From the NCBI RefSeq assembly GCF_014304815.1, contig NZ_CP047958.1:930001-994000 (forward strand): a stretch of DNA of 64,000 nucleotides, given 5' to 3'. A program made the translations under genes and the position numbers. The DNA is from Synechococcus sp. MIT S9220. GTDB taxonomy: Bacteria > Cyanobacteriota > Cyanobacteriia > PCC-6307 > Cyanobiaceae. This document shows positions 42,290-50,195 of this stretch, piece after piece; positions within the stretch are counted from its first letter, which is position 1, and every line of letters begins with the position of its first letter. Below the pieces are notes generated by a model. That model searched no databases, was not told the origin of the DNA, and saw only the letters and a program-made list of their open reading frames with translations.

Positions 42290-42706
42290 TCAGCCGGTTG
42301 AATCTTCTCTGTTGATGCGCGGGCTCTTGAGCAGCTGTGCGAGTGCCCCTAGCGGCCACCCGAGGTTGCGCAAGTGGCGAGCGAGAGATCTCGATGCCTC
42401 GTAATAGCCCTCCCCGTAGCTGTGGGAGTAGCCGATCTCCTTCAACGTCAAGAGGAGCAGTCGGTGCTCGCGACGTGTTCCTTCCCTTGCCTCCAGCAAT
42501 TGGAAGCCTCGCTCTCTGAGCTGTTTGAGGGACTGTTCGTTCAGATCGTCTTGGAACCCCAGGTACATCACATGGTCGATCTCTCTGTACGCGGTAAAAA
42601 CGCGTGCGCCACGGTGGATTTCCAGGAACTGGTAGCGCTCCGTGACGGCGATCACGGCATCCATGCAGGGGGCTAGGAGGGCATCCTCGATCTGAACGAT
42701 GTTCAT
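42290..42706 (-). CDS. hypothetical protein, partner of the RHH gene
   Basis: A 138-residue soluble protein with a beta-rich N-terminal half (AVIAVTERYQFLEIHRGARV, then VMYLGFQDDLNEQ) and a helical C-terminal half (LTLKEIGYSHSYGEGYYEA, then SLARHLRNLGWPLGALAQLL). Its ATG overlaps the stop of the RHH gene (ATGA). It does not match a known toxin fold, so a toxin-antitoxin reading is only a possibility. Function unknown. Confidence 0.55.
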   Translation of the reverse strand: MNIVQIEDALLAPCMDAVIAVTERYQFLEIHRGARVFTAYREIDHVMYLGFQDDLNEQSLKQLRERGFQLLEAREGTRREHRLLLLTLKEIGYSHSYGEGYYEASRSLARHLRNLGWPLGALAQLLKSPRINREDSTG

Positions 42707-42954
42707 GGCGTTGCGCTGCCGGCGGCCAGACGTTCTTCGCAGGCCACTTCGTAGTTGCGAACTGCACCGGCAGGGATCGAACCGTTGCTTTTGAGTTGGC
42801 GTACTGACAGCTCAACACACTGCAAGACCACGCTGGTCAGCTCGCGACCCTCGCACTGAGCCCAGCTGCGAAGTAGCACGTGCAGGCTCGGTGGAACGGA
42901 AACCGTGAGCTTCACCTGGTTTTCCCGTGGGGGCGCCATCCGCTCGGTCTTCAC
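42703..42954 (-). CDS. ribbon-helix-helix (CopG/Arc-like) DNA-binding protein
   Basis: A small protein of 83 residues from the GTG at 42954, or 78 from the ATG at 42939. Core: QVKLTVSVPPSLHVLLRSWA, the beta strand and first helix of the RHH fold, then CEGRELTSVVLQCVELSVRQ for the second helix. RHH dimers bind short direct or inverted DNA repeats. A tandem 18-bp repeat lies 22-61 bases upstream and is a likely autoregulatory operator. It is translationally coupled to the 138-residue gene. Confidence 0.65.
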   Translation of the reverse strand: MKTERMAPPRENQVKLTVSVPPSLHVLLRSWAQCEGRELTSVVLQCVELSVRQLKSNGSIPAGAVRNYEVACEERLAAGSATP

Positions 42955-42975
42955 GTCAGCTGCACCATAGCTCGA

Positions 42976-43015
42976 AGTGACTGTGAAGTCACTAGTCAGT
43001 TACTGTGAAGTTGCT
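42976..43015. promoter_or_regulatory. tandem operator upstream of the RHH gene
   Basis: AGTGACTGTGAAGTCACT at 42976-42993 and AGTTACTGTGAAGTTGCT at 42998-43015 match at 15 of 18 positions and start 22 bases apart, about two DNA turns. The first copy is also an inverted repeat (AGTGAC/GTCACT). Spacing and position fit cooperative binding by RHH dimers. On the minus strand a TATGGT at 42964-42969 could be the -10 element of the RHH promoter. Confidence 0.55.
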
Positions 43016-43106
43016 CCAGAGTTGCTTTGAGCCGGTTTTGTGTGGTTTTGGTGCCGTGATCGTTGTCGTCAGTCGCTTCTGGGTGTCTGCGCGGGCACTG
43101 ATGGTC

Positions 43107-43730
43107 TCAGCGGACCCAGGTGATCATGCGGTTGTTCGCAGGCATCAAGGTGATGTTCTGAAGCGTCAAGCCCGCCGTGCAGGCTTGTTTCAGAACGCTC
43201 GTCTGGTCCCGTACTCCCCAGTCAGGATTCCTTTCGCGTAAGGAGGCGTCGAAGCTTCGATTGCTTTCACTGATGTGATGGCCATCAACGCTGAAGGGCC
43301 CATACACGCAGAGTGATCCACCGCTTGGCAGCACTGCCGCTGATTGCGTGAACAGGGCGGTTGTGCAGTTCCAGTCAGAAATATGGAGCAGGTTGATCGC
43401 AACCACGGCCTGTGCAGGCTCTGTCAGTTGTTTCAGCCAGCCTTTGTCTCTCACGTCCAGTTGCAGCGCAGCCGGCATCTTCAGGGTCAGCTGTTCGTGA
43501 CGAATCCAAGAGTCGATGCTTCGGCAATGCTCAGGATCGGGATCACTGCATTGCCAGGTGAGCTCTGGAAAGCGTTTCTGGAAGGTGACGCCGTGCTCGC
43601 CGGACCCACTGGCGATTTCAAGAATCAATCCTTTGGATGGGAGCTGTTGCGACAGCACATCTCCAATCGGGATGCGGTTGCGCTGGGTTGCAGGGAAGAT
43701 CAGGCGTTCATCGCCGAAGCCGGAATTCAT
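43107..43730 (-). CDS. DUF938 family SAM-dependent methyltransferase
   Basis: A 207-residue protein with the DUF938 pattern: RLIFPATQRNRIPIGDVL, then LILEIASGSGEHGVTFQKRF (SAM motif I), LTWQCSDPDPEH (motif II), VVAINLLHISDW (motif IV), GGSLCVYGPF, and FDASLRERNPDWGVRD. The family is widespread in Proteobacteria and cyanobacteria; the substrate is unknown. Monocistronic. Confidence 0.8.
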   Translation of the reverse strand: MNSGFGDERLIFPATQRNRIPIGDVLSQQLPSKGLILEIASGSGEHGVTFQKRFPELTWQCSDPDPEHCRSIDSWIRHEQLTLKMPAALQLDVRDKGWLKQLTEPAQAVVAINLLHISDWNCTTALFTQSAAVLPSGGSLCVYGPFSVDGHHISESNRSFDASLRERNPDWGVRDQTSVLKQACTAGLTLQNITLMPANNRMITWVR

Positions 43731-43861
43731 GCGATCAGTGCTGTCGGTTTCAAGCTGTTGTTGGGCGGTTTGCGCGCATCCTTTCAGCCTGCTTTATGTG
43801 TGTTGAGCATGATGTCAGCGACAGCTCCCGATAACTTGAAGGCATCAATCGGGAGATTGCG

Positions 43862-44515
43862 TTGCCGCTCGGTTCGGTTGCCGACTATCTCGACTGGGTG
43901 ATCAGTTTTGACGTCAACAAAGTTCGTCAGGAAGTGATGCTGCTTCGCAGGCGCTTCCCGGATGCGACGGCCTATGAGCTTGCGGAGCAAGCCTTCAGCG
44001 ACGTGCGTCTGCGTGTGATCACAGCCGGCGCTGCCATGGGCTTGGCGGCGAATCCGCTGCTCAGTGTGGCTGGTGCGCTGGCTGATCTTTCCGTCACCAC
44101 CCGTGCACAGCTTTTCGCTGCGGCCTGTGCGGCCGAACTCTTGATTCCCGGTTTTCTCGACAGCGAAGCAGCTCGATATGAATTGCTCATTCCTGTGTTC
44201 GGCTCGACTGTGATCAGTCAGTTGGCTGTGGAGTTTGGTCTTAAGGCTGTGAAGACCACCACGCGAGACGTTGTGCTCAGATTGATCAACCAGCGCAGCC
44301 TGAGCCTGATTAATGCAGTGATGACACGGGTTTTCGGTCGCAGGGTGACAAAGAGAGCCTTGATCACCAAAACGATTCCCCTCGTGGGTTGCCTGGTCGG
44401 TGGCGCCTGGAATGCCTTGGAAGTTGAGCTGATCCGGAACCGCACGCTGCGTTACCTCACCAACCAATTCATGGACCCTGTGAGAGTTGTCGAAGTCGAA
44501 GCGGTGGCTGGCTGA
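43862..44515 (+). CDS. membrane-associated hypothetical protein
   Basis: A 217-residue protein with two hydrophobic hairpins (AGAAMGLAANPLLSVAGALA, and IPVFGSTVISQLAVEFGLKA), a Gly-rich segment TIPLVGCLVGGAWNALEVEL and basic ends. The architecture is reminiscent of the DUF697/EcsC-like membrane-associated proteins, but no diagnostic motif is seen. The likely start is TTG at 43862. It is divergent from the DUF938 gene. Confidence 0.55.
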   Translation: MPLGSVADYLDWVISFDVNKVRQEVMLLRRRFPDATAYELAEQAFSDVRLRVITAGAAMGLAANPLLSVAGALADLSVTTRAQLFAAACAAELLIPGFLDSEAARYELLIPVFGSTVISQLAVEFGLKAVKTTTRDVVLRLINQRSLSLINAVMTRVFGRRVTKRALITKTIPLVGCLVGGAWNALEVELIRNRTLRYLTNQFMDPVRVVEVEAVAG

Positions 44516-44628
44516 CGCAGGCAGTCTGCGTTTGATTGCTGGAGTCACGAGCAACACATCAGAGTGTTGTGATTCACACAGCCATTGCTCGAGCTCTGTC
44601 GCTGAATGGTCTGAGCTGATTTTTGCGG

Positions 44629-44817
44629 ATGAGTTATGAACCTGGCAGCTTGGACTGTCGTCTGTTGATTGATGCCAAGCATCACTTGGAGCTTGCACTG
44701 GCTTCACTCAGTGGTCTTCCCCAGAGCGATCACATTCAAAGACAGCTCAAAGCCGTTCATCAGCAGCTTGAGGGCATGCATGATCTCAAGAGATCTCTTC
44801 AGGTTGACAATGCCTGA
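44629..44817 (+). CDS. small helical hypothetical protein
   Basis: A 62-residue soluble helical protein starting MSYEPGSLDCRLLIDAKHHL, with a coiled-coil-like tail (HIQRQLKAVHQQLEGMHDL). The ATG at 44629 is preferred over TTG at 44623. It precedes another small gene on the same strand. No family recognised. Confidence 0.45.
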   Translation: MSYEPGSLDCRLLIDAKHHLELALASLSGLPQSDHIQRQLKAVHQQLEGMHDLKRSLQVDNA

Positions 44818-44871
44818 TCACTCACAGGTGCTCACTGGAACTGGATTGATTGGACGCGCTTCTGGGTGACA

Positions 44872-45006
44872 ATGACATCACCCACTTCAGCCCGCATGTT
44901 CGAAAAGAAGGATCGTCCTGCCTGGCTCAACTGGTTGTTCCTGGGCATTTTCCTGCTGTCGAGTTGGCAGCTCGCCGGCTTCTGGTTTGAGAAGCTGCAC
45001 GGTTGA
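44872..45006 (+). CDS. 44-residue single-span membrane protein, hypothetical
   Basis: ATG to TGA encoding MTSPTSARMFEKKDRPAWLN, then a membrane segment (WLFLGIFLLSSWQLAGFWF) and EKLHG. Basic residues before and acidic/basic after the helix fit a small bitopic membrane protein. It follows the helical protein gene by 54 bases. Unrecognised. Confidence 0.5.
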   Translation: MTSPTSARMFEKKDRPAWLNWLFLGIFLLSSWQLAGFWFEKLHG

Positions 45007-45015
45007 ATCCCGTGT

Positions 45016-45318
45016 TCACTCGGCTGCGATCGCCTTGGCGGTGGTGCGAGGCACCTCTGCCGCTGGCTGGGCGGATGTTCTATTCAGTTCACGCTCGAGC
45101 GCTTCAACCCGGCGCTCACGCAGACAATGTTTGCAGCCGCCAGTGGTCTGGAGGTGTCGTTCAGGCGTGATGGTGATTTCCTGAACAGGGTGTTTGCAAC
45201 AACGGATTTTCACAGGGCTCTTGAAGCTCCGCCATTGGATGCCGGAGTAGTCGAACTGATCACCGAAGCGCTGTTGAGCTCGCTTCAGGAACGTTTCCAG
45301 CGTGATCCGTGCTCCCAT
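45016..45318 (-). CDS. small treble-clef/DUF723-like zinc protein
   Basis: A 100-residue basic protein. Its central domain TLETFLKRAQQRFGDQFDYS, then IQWRSFKSPVKIRCCKHPVQ, then TPERHLQTTGGCKHCLRERR follows the pattern of the treble-clef domains (DUF723 type) found in phage and homing-endonuclease-associated proteins: a helix, a DYS strand, K-x-KIxC-x-x-H, and a final CxxC. The Cys/His set (C..CKH, CKHC) is complete for one zinc. The C-terminal tail is Ala/Thr/Pro-rich. The identification is by pattern only. Confidence 0.55.
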   Translation of the reverse strand: MGARITLETFLKRAQQRFGDQFDYSGIQWRSFKSPVKIRCCKHPVQEITITPERHLQTTGGCKHCLRERRVEALERELNRTSAQPAAEVPRTTAKAIAAE

Positions 45319-45430
45319 CTCTGCAATCTATGGGCTGTGCCCGGCAACTTCGCTCACCCTGTTATCCGTCTTCACGCTCCATCAAGGCTGTGTGAGCGCC
45401 AGAGTGCTCGGGCGTGAGGGTGTGCAGCGG

Positions 45431-46018
45431 ATGGCCGCAAACGAGGCCGTTGAAGTGATGAACTGGACCCATCAGCCAGCCTGGCTATCGCCTGACGGCC
45501 GCCAGATCTGGATGGATCGCTGCGTTCAGCAGATCAACTGGGATCAGCCGCAGGTCCGCGTCTATGGGCGATGGCATCGCGTGCCAAGACTGACGGCTTT
45601 TCTGGCCGATCATCAGGTTGCCTATCGGTACAGCGGTGCAGTTCACCGTGGAGAGGGCTGGCCGGACTGGTTCCGTCCACTGCTGGATCTTGTCTCGTCC
45701 AGAAGCTCAGCGCCGTTCAATGGCTGTCTTTTCAATCTCTATCGCGATGGTCAGGACCGGATGGGCTGGCACGCTGATGACGAACCAGAGATTGATGCCT
45801 CGTTTCCGATTGCTTCGCTGTCGCTGGGATCAAGCAGGGATTTGCAATTCCGTCATCGAGTCAGTGGAGCCCGTTGCGATGTCTCACTGGCTGACGGCGA
45901 TCTGCTGCTGATGGATCCTGATTGTCAGAGGCTCTGGATGCATGGCTTGCCGGTCAGAAAGCGTGTGAAGCAAGCAAGGCTCAACCTCACGTTCAGGGTG
46001 TTCCGTTCAGTGGACTGA
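45431..46018 (+). CDS. alkB: AlkB-family Fe(II)/2-oxoglutarate dioxygenase
   Basis: A 195-residue dealkylating dioxygenase that oxidatively removes methyl groups from DNA or RNA bases. Iron ligands are H114-x-D116 (GWHADDE) and H171 (WMHGLP); the 2-oxoglutarate-binding arginines are R183 and R189 in QARLNLTFR. The substrate lid has FNLYRDGQDRMGWHADDEPE and the core SLSLGSSRDLQFRH. The ATG at 45431 is preferred; the frame can extend upstream to 45302 but that part overlaps the opposite gene and lacks family similarity. It overlaps the AEC gene by 26 bases. Confidence 0.9.
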   Translation: MAANEAVEVMNWTHQPAWLSPDGRQIWMDRCVQQINWDQPQVRVYGRWHRVPRLTAFLADHQVAYRYSGAVHRGEGWPDWFRPLLDLVSSRSSAPFNGCLFNLYRDGQDRMGWHADDEPEIDASFPIASLSLGSSRDLQFRHRVSGARCDVSLADGDLLLMDPDCQRLWMHGLPVRKRVKQARLNLTFRVFRSVD

Positions 46019-46910
46019 TCAGCAGACCCCAAATCGGCACAGTGATCAGCGCGACAAGTGTGCTGATCAAGATCAGTTGTGCTGGTCTGGCTGAGTTCAC
46101 TTGTTCGGATTCAGCGATCAGCAGAACGGAAATTGCGGTTGGGGCAGCTGCCTGCAGAACCAACGCCTGACGTGCATAGCCAGGCAGGGGAAAGGCCAGG
46201 CTGATCAGCAGCATGAGGGTCGGAAACACCACAAGTTTGTAGATCAGCGGAGCAGTTAGATCGACTCCCGGGCTCTTCAGCTTTCGTGCAGCGATATCCC
46301 CCAGCCGCATGCCCACCACAACCAGCGCCAGCACGATCACAGCTCGCGATGGCAGCCAAAGAGCATCACGGATTGGTTCATGCCACGGGGTTGCCTTCAC
46401 GATCAGTGCCCCAAGCAATCCCCTAGTGGCTGGACTGGCGCTGAGATGTCCAAGCAGATCCCGCCAGCGCCCACGGGTGGTTCCCGCTTGGCCTCTTCGG
46501 CTGAGCCAGAGAGGTCCCAGGCTCCAGGTCAAAAGGGTTGCGCCCAGGTCGTAGCCAATGCTCACCGCTAGCGCCTCCGGTGGAAGCAGGGCCAGGGTGG
46601 CTGGAATCCCGAAGTAAGCCGTGTTGCCGATGCAGCTGCCCATCTGCAGATCCGGCTGGCCCAGAGCAGCGATGCCAGAACTCAACAAGTGCAGGATCAC
46701 CAGCATGAGTGCGATGGCTGCAACCGCGAGCAGCGCCATCCCAAACAGCGACCCGTTGATTCCGCCATGCAGCAGTAGCCCCATCAGGCTCAAAGGAATG
46801 CCAAATCGCACCAGCGGAAGGGCTAGTGGTGCGATCCACTGGGGTCGCCATCGTCCAATCAGTGCTCCCCCGAGCAGGCAGGGAGCCATCTCCCAGAGGA
46901 GGTTCAGCAC
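45993..46910 (-). CDS. AEC (auxin efflux carrier) family permease
   Basis: A 305-residue membrane protein with about ten hydrophobic segments in two fivefold repeats. Conserved features: LVRFGIPLSLMGLLLHGG, QMGSCIGNTAYFGIPATLAL (the N-x-x-(F/Y)-x-G-(I/L)-P crossover), and in the second half KLVVFPTLMLLIS with LQAAAPTAISVLLIAE. AEC members export malonate, malate or other small organic anions in bacteria; the substrate is unknown. GTG start at 46910. Confidence 0.85.
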   Translation of the reverse strand: MLNLLWEMAPCLLGGALIGRWRPQWIAPLALPLVRFGIPLSLMGLLLHGGINGSLFGMALLAVAAIALMLVILHLLSSGIAALGQPDLQMGSCIGNTAYFGIPATLALLPPEALAVSIGYDLGATLLTWSLGPLWLSRRGQAGTTRGRWRDLLGHLSASPATRGLLGALIVKATPWHEPIRDALWLPSRAVIVLALVVVGMRLGDIAARKLKSPGVDLTAPLIYKLVVFPTLMLLISLAFPLPGYARQALVLQAAAPTAISVLLIAESEQVNSARPAQLILISTLVALITVPIWGLLISPLNGTP

Positions 46911-46989
46911 GGGGCATGCATCAACACATCAACAGTAGAAACCAAGCCTCTTGTGCCAGACTTCTATCCGTCCGTGCCAAGGGGCCATT

Positions 46990-47214
46990 GTGAGCGTCGC
47001 CGCACCCTCCTGCTTGATACAACGGCATTTTCTTCAGCTCAGCGCGACCCTGGCTGAGCGATGCCAGCAGCTGCAGCTGGAGCTGTCTGATCAGGTGGCC
47101 AGCCTCCCTTTTGGTAATGAGCGTTGGTTGGTGACCGAACGGGAGCTCTCGGCGGCAGAGGATGCGCTGCTGCGTCTCCATAACCGTGTGGATCAGCTTG
47201 TCTCGATCCCGTAG
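46990..47214 (+). CDS. small helical hypothetical protein
   Basis: A 74-residue protein beginning MSVAAPSCLIQRHFLQLSA (GTG at 46990), then a helix-turn-helix-like pair of helices (TLAERCQQLQLELSDQVASL, and ERELSAAEDALLRLHNRV). The N-terminus is uncertain: an upstream TTG adds 13 residues. Its 3' end overlaps the convergent hypothetical gene by 22 bases. No family recognised. Confidence 0.4.
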   Translation: MSVAAPSCLIQRHFLQLSATLAERCQQLQLELSDQVASLPFGNERWLVTERELSAAEDALLRLHNRVDQLVSIP

Positions 47215-47699
47215 TAGCGAAGTGGGATGCCAAACGTCACCACGTCATGTGGATCGCTTGGCAGCAAGGCCACGACGGCAAGTTCTCGGTCGTCGAAGGC
47301 TTCCTTGGATTTGACAACGAAGGATGCCGCATCCGACGCGCTCCATAGAGGTGCTCCACCGCTGCGTTCCTCGCGATAGACCTCGAAGAGTCCTTCAAAC
47401 TCCTCTCCATCGTCGGCATTGCTGAGCATGAGCTCCAATGCGGACTGATCACTCCTGGTCTGGATCAGTTCGAACAGCTGTTGCATCAGTGGATGGTCAA
47501 TGGTCGTGGAGACCCGGACAACATTGCCGATCGTTCCCACCGCAGTGACGTGGAATCGTCGTCTATCGGAACGGGCATCGATCACCGCGACGGGCAGGGT
47601 TAGATCCCACTGATGATGAGCACCTACTTCGATGGCAAGGTTGCGGAGATCTTCGGCGTGGTCTTCGCACAGCTGCTGAACCCGTTCGCGTTGGTCCAT
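47193..47699 (-). CDS. hypothetical protein
   Basis: A 168-residue acidic soluble protein, MDQRERVQQLCEDHAEDL with AVIDARSDRRRFHVTAVGTI and IGNVVRVSTTIDHPLMQQLF in a beta-rich centre, and SSDPHDVVTFG-like loop (LPSDPHDVVTFGIPLRYY) near the end. It has no signal peptide. Domain unrecognised; composition and start (ATG at 47699) are good. Confidence 0.6.
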   Translation of the reverse strand: MDQRERVQQLCEDHAEDLRNLAIEVGAHHQWDLTLPVAVIDARSDRRRFHVTAVGTIGNVVRVSTTIDHPLMQQLFELIQTRSDQSALELMLSNADDGEEFEGLFEVYREERSGGAPLWSASDAASFVVKSKEAFDDRELAVVALLPSDPHDVVTFGIPLRYYGIETS

Positions 47700-47890
47700 A
47701 ACGGGTTACGGGTGTGGGTGAGCCGATAACTGGATCGTTCGGGTGCCTGGCCTGCGGAGCTCCAGATCAAGTCTGGCTGCATCCTTCGTTCTGCTCTCCA
47801 CGATCAGCATTGATGTGCGATCTCTCCAACACATCCTCACCATGGCCAAGTCCTTGGCAAAACAACAGGTTCCTGCGGACCAGATCCTGA

Positions 47891-48634
47891 TCAGTGCGCC
47901 ATTTGATTGAGAAAACGTCGGCTGCGTTCCTCCTTTGCCTGGGTGAAGAATGTGGATGAGTCCGTCAGTTCCACGACCCGCCCTGCATCCATGAATAAGA
48001 CCCGGTCGGCGACTTCACGCGCGAATCCGAGCTCATGGGTCACAACAATCATCGTCATGCCATCGGCAGCAAGTCTGCGCATGGCATCTAGTACTTCCTT
48101 AACCCGTTCTGGATCCAGGGCACTGGTGGGCTCGTCAAACAACATCAGCTCGGGATCCATGGCCAGTGCTCTGGCGATGGCCACCCGTTGTTGCTGACCT
48201 CCGCTCAATTCAGAGGGATATTTCATGGCCTGGTCGGCAATCCCCATTTGTGCCAAAAGGCCGCGAGCCCGTTCTTCTGCATTGTCTTTGCTGATCTTCC
48301 TCACACGGATCGGTGCCAGCGTGATGTTGTCGAGGATCGATAGATGTGGGAACAGGTTGAATTGTTGGAACACCATCCCGACACGACGGCGAATCCGTCG
48401 GATCTGCCGTTCATCCTGATCGGTATCCAGAGGGATGCCGACGATCTCCAGTTGCCCGGCATCGATGGCCTCAAGCCCGTTGAATGTGCGAATCAGCGTG
48501 CTCTTGCCGGAACCGGAGGGTCCCATGACCACCAGCACTTCGCCGTGTTTGACGCTGAGGTTCACCTGATCGAGCGCTTTCTGTGAACCGTTGAAGGTCT
48601 TGGTGATGGATTCGGCTCTGACGGCAATGGTCAT
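47891..48634 (-). CDS. amino-acid ABC transporter ATP-binding protein (GlnQ/AapP type)
   Basis: A 247-residue ATPase with Walker A GPSGSGKST, VGMVFQQFNLFPHLSILDN (the GlnQ-type Q-loop), signature LSGGQQQRVAIARAL, Walker B LMLFDEPTSALDP and the switch His in VVTHELGFA. This is the energising subunit of a polar amino-acid uptake system. It is the last gene of a five-gene operon; its ATG overlaps the upstream permease stop (ATGA). Confidence 0.95.
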   Translation of the reverse strand: MTIAVRAESITKTFNGSQKALDQVNLSVKHGEVLVVMGPSGSGKSTLIRTFNGLEAIDAGQLEIVGIPLDTDQDERQIRRIRRRVGMVFQQFNLFPHLSILDNITLAPIRVRKISKDNAEERARGLLAQMGIADQAMKYPSELSGGQQQRVAIARALAMDPELMLFDEPTSALDPERVKEVLDAMRRLAADGMTMIVVTHELGFAREVADRVLFMDAGRVVELTDSSTFFTQAKEERSRRFLNQMAH

Positions 48635-49671
48635 GAAGGAATGGCTGAAGTGGAGGCAGAGGGGCCCTGACGTTCAAGCTGGCGAGCCATGAGGGCCATG
48701 GCGGTGCACACCAGCCAGTACAGCCCTGCAAGCCAGATGTAGGTCTCGAGGTGTCGGCCGATATAGGCAGGGTTGGCCAGCAGGCTGCGGCTGATCCCGA
48801 GCAGTTCCACCAATCCAAGGATGGCCATCAAGCTGGTGTTCTGGAGCAGGCCAACGGCTTGATTCGTGAGTGCCGGCACAGCCACTCGCAGAGCTTGAGG
48901 CAAAACCACGAGCTGTTGGATCTGCCATGGACCCAGCCCCAGAGCAGCCGCTGCTTCGAGCTGAGTACCTGGAATGGCTTGTAAACCTCCGCGGACATCC
49001 TCGGCGACATAGGCGGCCGCAAACAGAGCGAAGGCCACGACGGCTCTGAGCACACGATTGATTTCGATGTCGACAGGCAGAAACAGAGGAAGAAGCAGCT
49101 GTCCGAAAAACAGCACGGCGATTAACGGTACGGCTCGCATTCCATCGATGTAGAAGCGACAGAGATGGCGTGGCAGTGTCAGCTTGCTTCTGCGCCCAAG
49201 GGCCAGCAGGACCCCCAGTGGCAAAGCCAGGAGACCGCTGAAGCCGGTGAGCAGGACCGTGAGCGTCAAACCACCCCAATCTCTGGAGCTCACGGTCGGC
49301 AATCCAGCTCCGCCTGCGAGCAGCAGCAGGCCCAACGGGAGCATGGCGAGCCAGCACCATGACAGAGCTAATCCACTGAGTCGCCAGCGTGCGGACACGA
49401 GAGGCTGCAACAAAGTTGCTGCCGTCATCAGGCATAACAATCCAAGCCAAAGACAAGGTCTCCAGCGCTCGTTCTCCGGATAGGCCCCAACGGCGAAAAG
49501 CGGCAGATTTTCAGAGACCACAGACCAGTTAGCACCAAAAATCAGCCAGCTCGCTGTGGACCAGACGACCCAAGCGATCAGGGCCAGGATCACAACGCTG
49601 AGCAGTGTCTGCAGTGGATGACGTTTGGCCTGGTTGAGTCGTTTCCGATAGGCAGTCCGTGACCCGGTCAT
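48631..49671 (-). CDS. amino-acid ABC transporter permease (AapM/NatH type)
   Basis: A 346-residue permease with eight or nine hydrophobic segments. The N-terminal extension with two early helices and the core EAAAALGLGPWQIQQLVVLP (EAA loop) are typical of the larger permease of AapJQMP/NatFGH systems; IDGMRAVPLIAVLFFGQLL is the conserved membrane entry. The ATG at 49671 overlaps the stop of the HdeD-like gene by one base. Partner of the permease at 50196-51095. Confidence 0.9.
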   Translation of the reverse strand: MTGSRTAYRKRLNQAKRHPLQTLLSVVILALIAWVVWSTASWLIFGANWSVVSENLPLFAVGAYPENERWRPCLWLGLLCLMTAATLLQPLVSARWRLSGLALSWCWLAMLPLGLLLLAGGAGLPTVSSRDWGGLTLTVLLTGFSGLLALPLGVLLALGRRSKLTLPRHLCRFYIDGMRAVPLIAVLFFGQLLLPLFLPVDIEINRVLRAVVAFALFAAAYVAEDVRGGLQAIPGTQLEAAAALGLGPWQIQQLVVLPQALRVAVPALTNQAVGLLQNTSLMAILGLVELLGISRSLLANPAYIGRHLETYIWLAGLYWLVCTAMALMARQLERQGPSASTSAIPS

Positions 49672-50171
49672 CAATTCCCGGGCTGCTCCGCTGGTGAGCT
49701 GAACAGCTTGAGAGCTGACGTGAACAAGGCGACTCCGAACAGAGTTCCCAGTGCCCAGAGGCTGTCGGACGGCCATTCCAACACCAGCAGAACGCCAATT
49801 AAGGAGGTGAGTAAGCCATCAACAAGGCTCAAGCCACCGGCTGGACCTGATGCACTGGCTCCTGAGGCAAGCTCCATGACACCTTCGACCAACAGCAGGA
49901 TTCCTGCAAACAAGGTGAGGCTGACTTCACTGTCGATGGGATCAATCAGGATGAAGATTGAGCCACCGATGTACAGCAGTGCTGAGAGAACGCGGAACAG
50001 TTTTCCCTGACTGTTGCTCTCCTCGCCGAGTCGTAGAAACTGACCGATGCCTGCGGCAAATGCGATTCCACCAATTCCAATGGTGAGAAGAGTTGCGGAA
50101 ACAAAGGGAAGCAGGATCGCAGCGATTGCAGCGATGACCAGCAGCACTGCAGCGATACGACGGGAATTCAT
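49671..50171 (-). CDS. HdeD/DUF308-like membrane protein
   Basis: A 166-residue protein with six short hydrophobic segments in three hairpins: AAVLLVIAAIAAILLPFVSA, TLLTIGIGGIAFAAGIGQFL, VLSALLYIGGSIFILIDP, TLFAGILLLVEGVMELASG and LVDGLLTSLIGVLLVLEWP. The G-x-x-L/I-DP-x6-L pattern is typical of HdeD/DUF308, an acid-stress-related family of uncertain function. It sits between the two permease genes of an amino-acid ABC operon, with close spacing on both sides, so it is probably co-expressed. Confidence 0.8.
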   Translation of the reverse strand: MNSRRIAAVLLVIAAIAAILLPFVSATLLTIGIGGIAFAAGIGQFLRLGEESNSQGKLFRVLSALLYIGGSIFILIDPIDSEVSLTLFAGILLLVEGVMELASGASASGPAGGLSLVDGLLTSLIGVLLVLEWPSDSLWALGTLFGVALFTSALKLFSSPAEQPGN

Positions 50172-50195
50172 GGGCTAAGGACTGATCAATTGATG

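Noticed and set aside
47848-47911. 22-codon frame starting MAKSLAKQQ
   Set aside because: Too short, overlaps the end of the amino-acid ATPase gene, and lacks a hydrophobic segment or other support.
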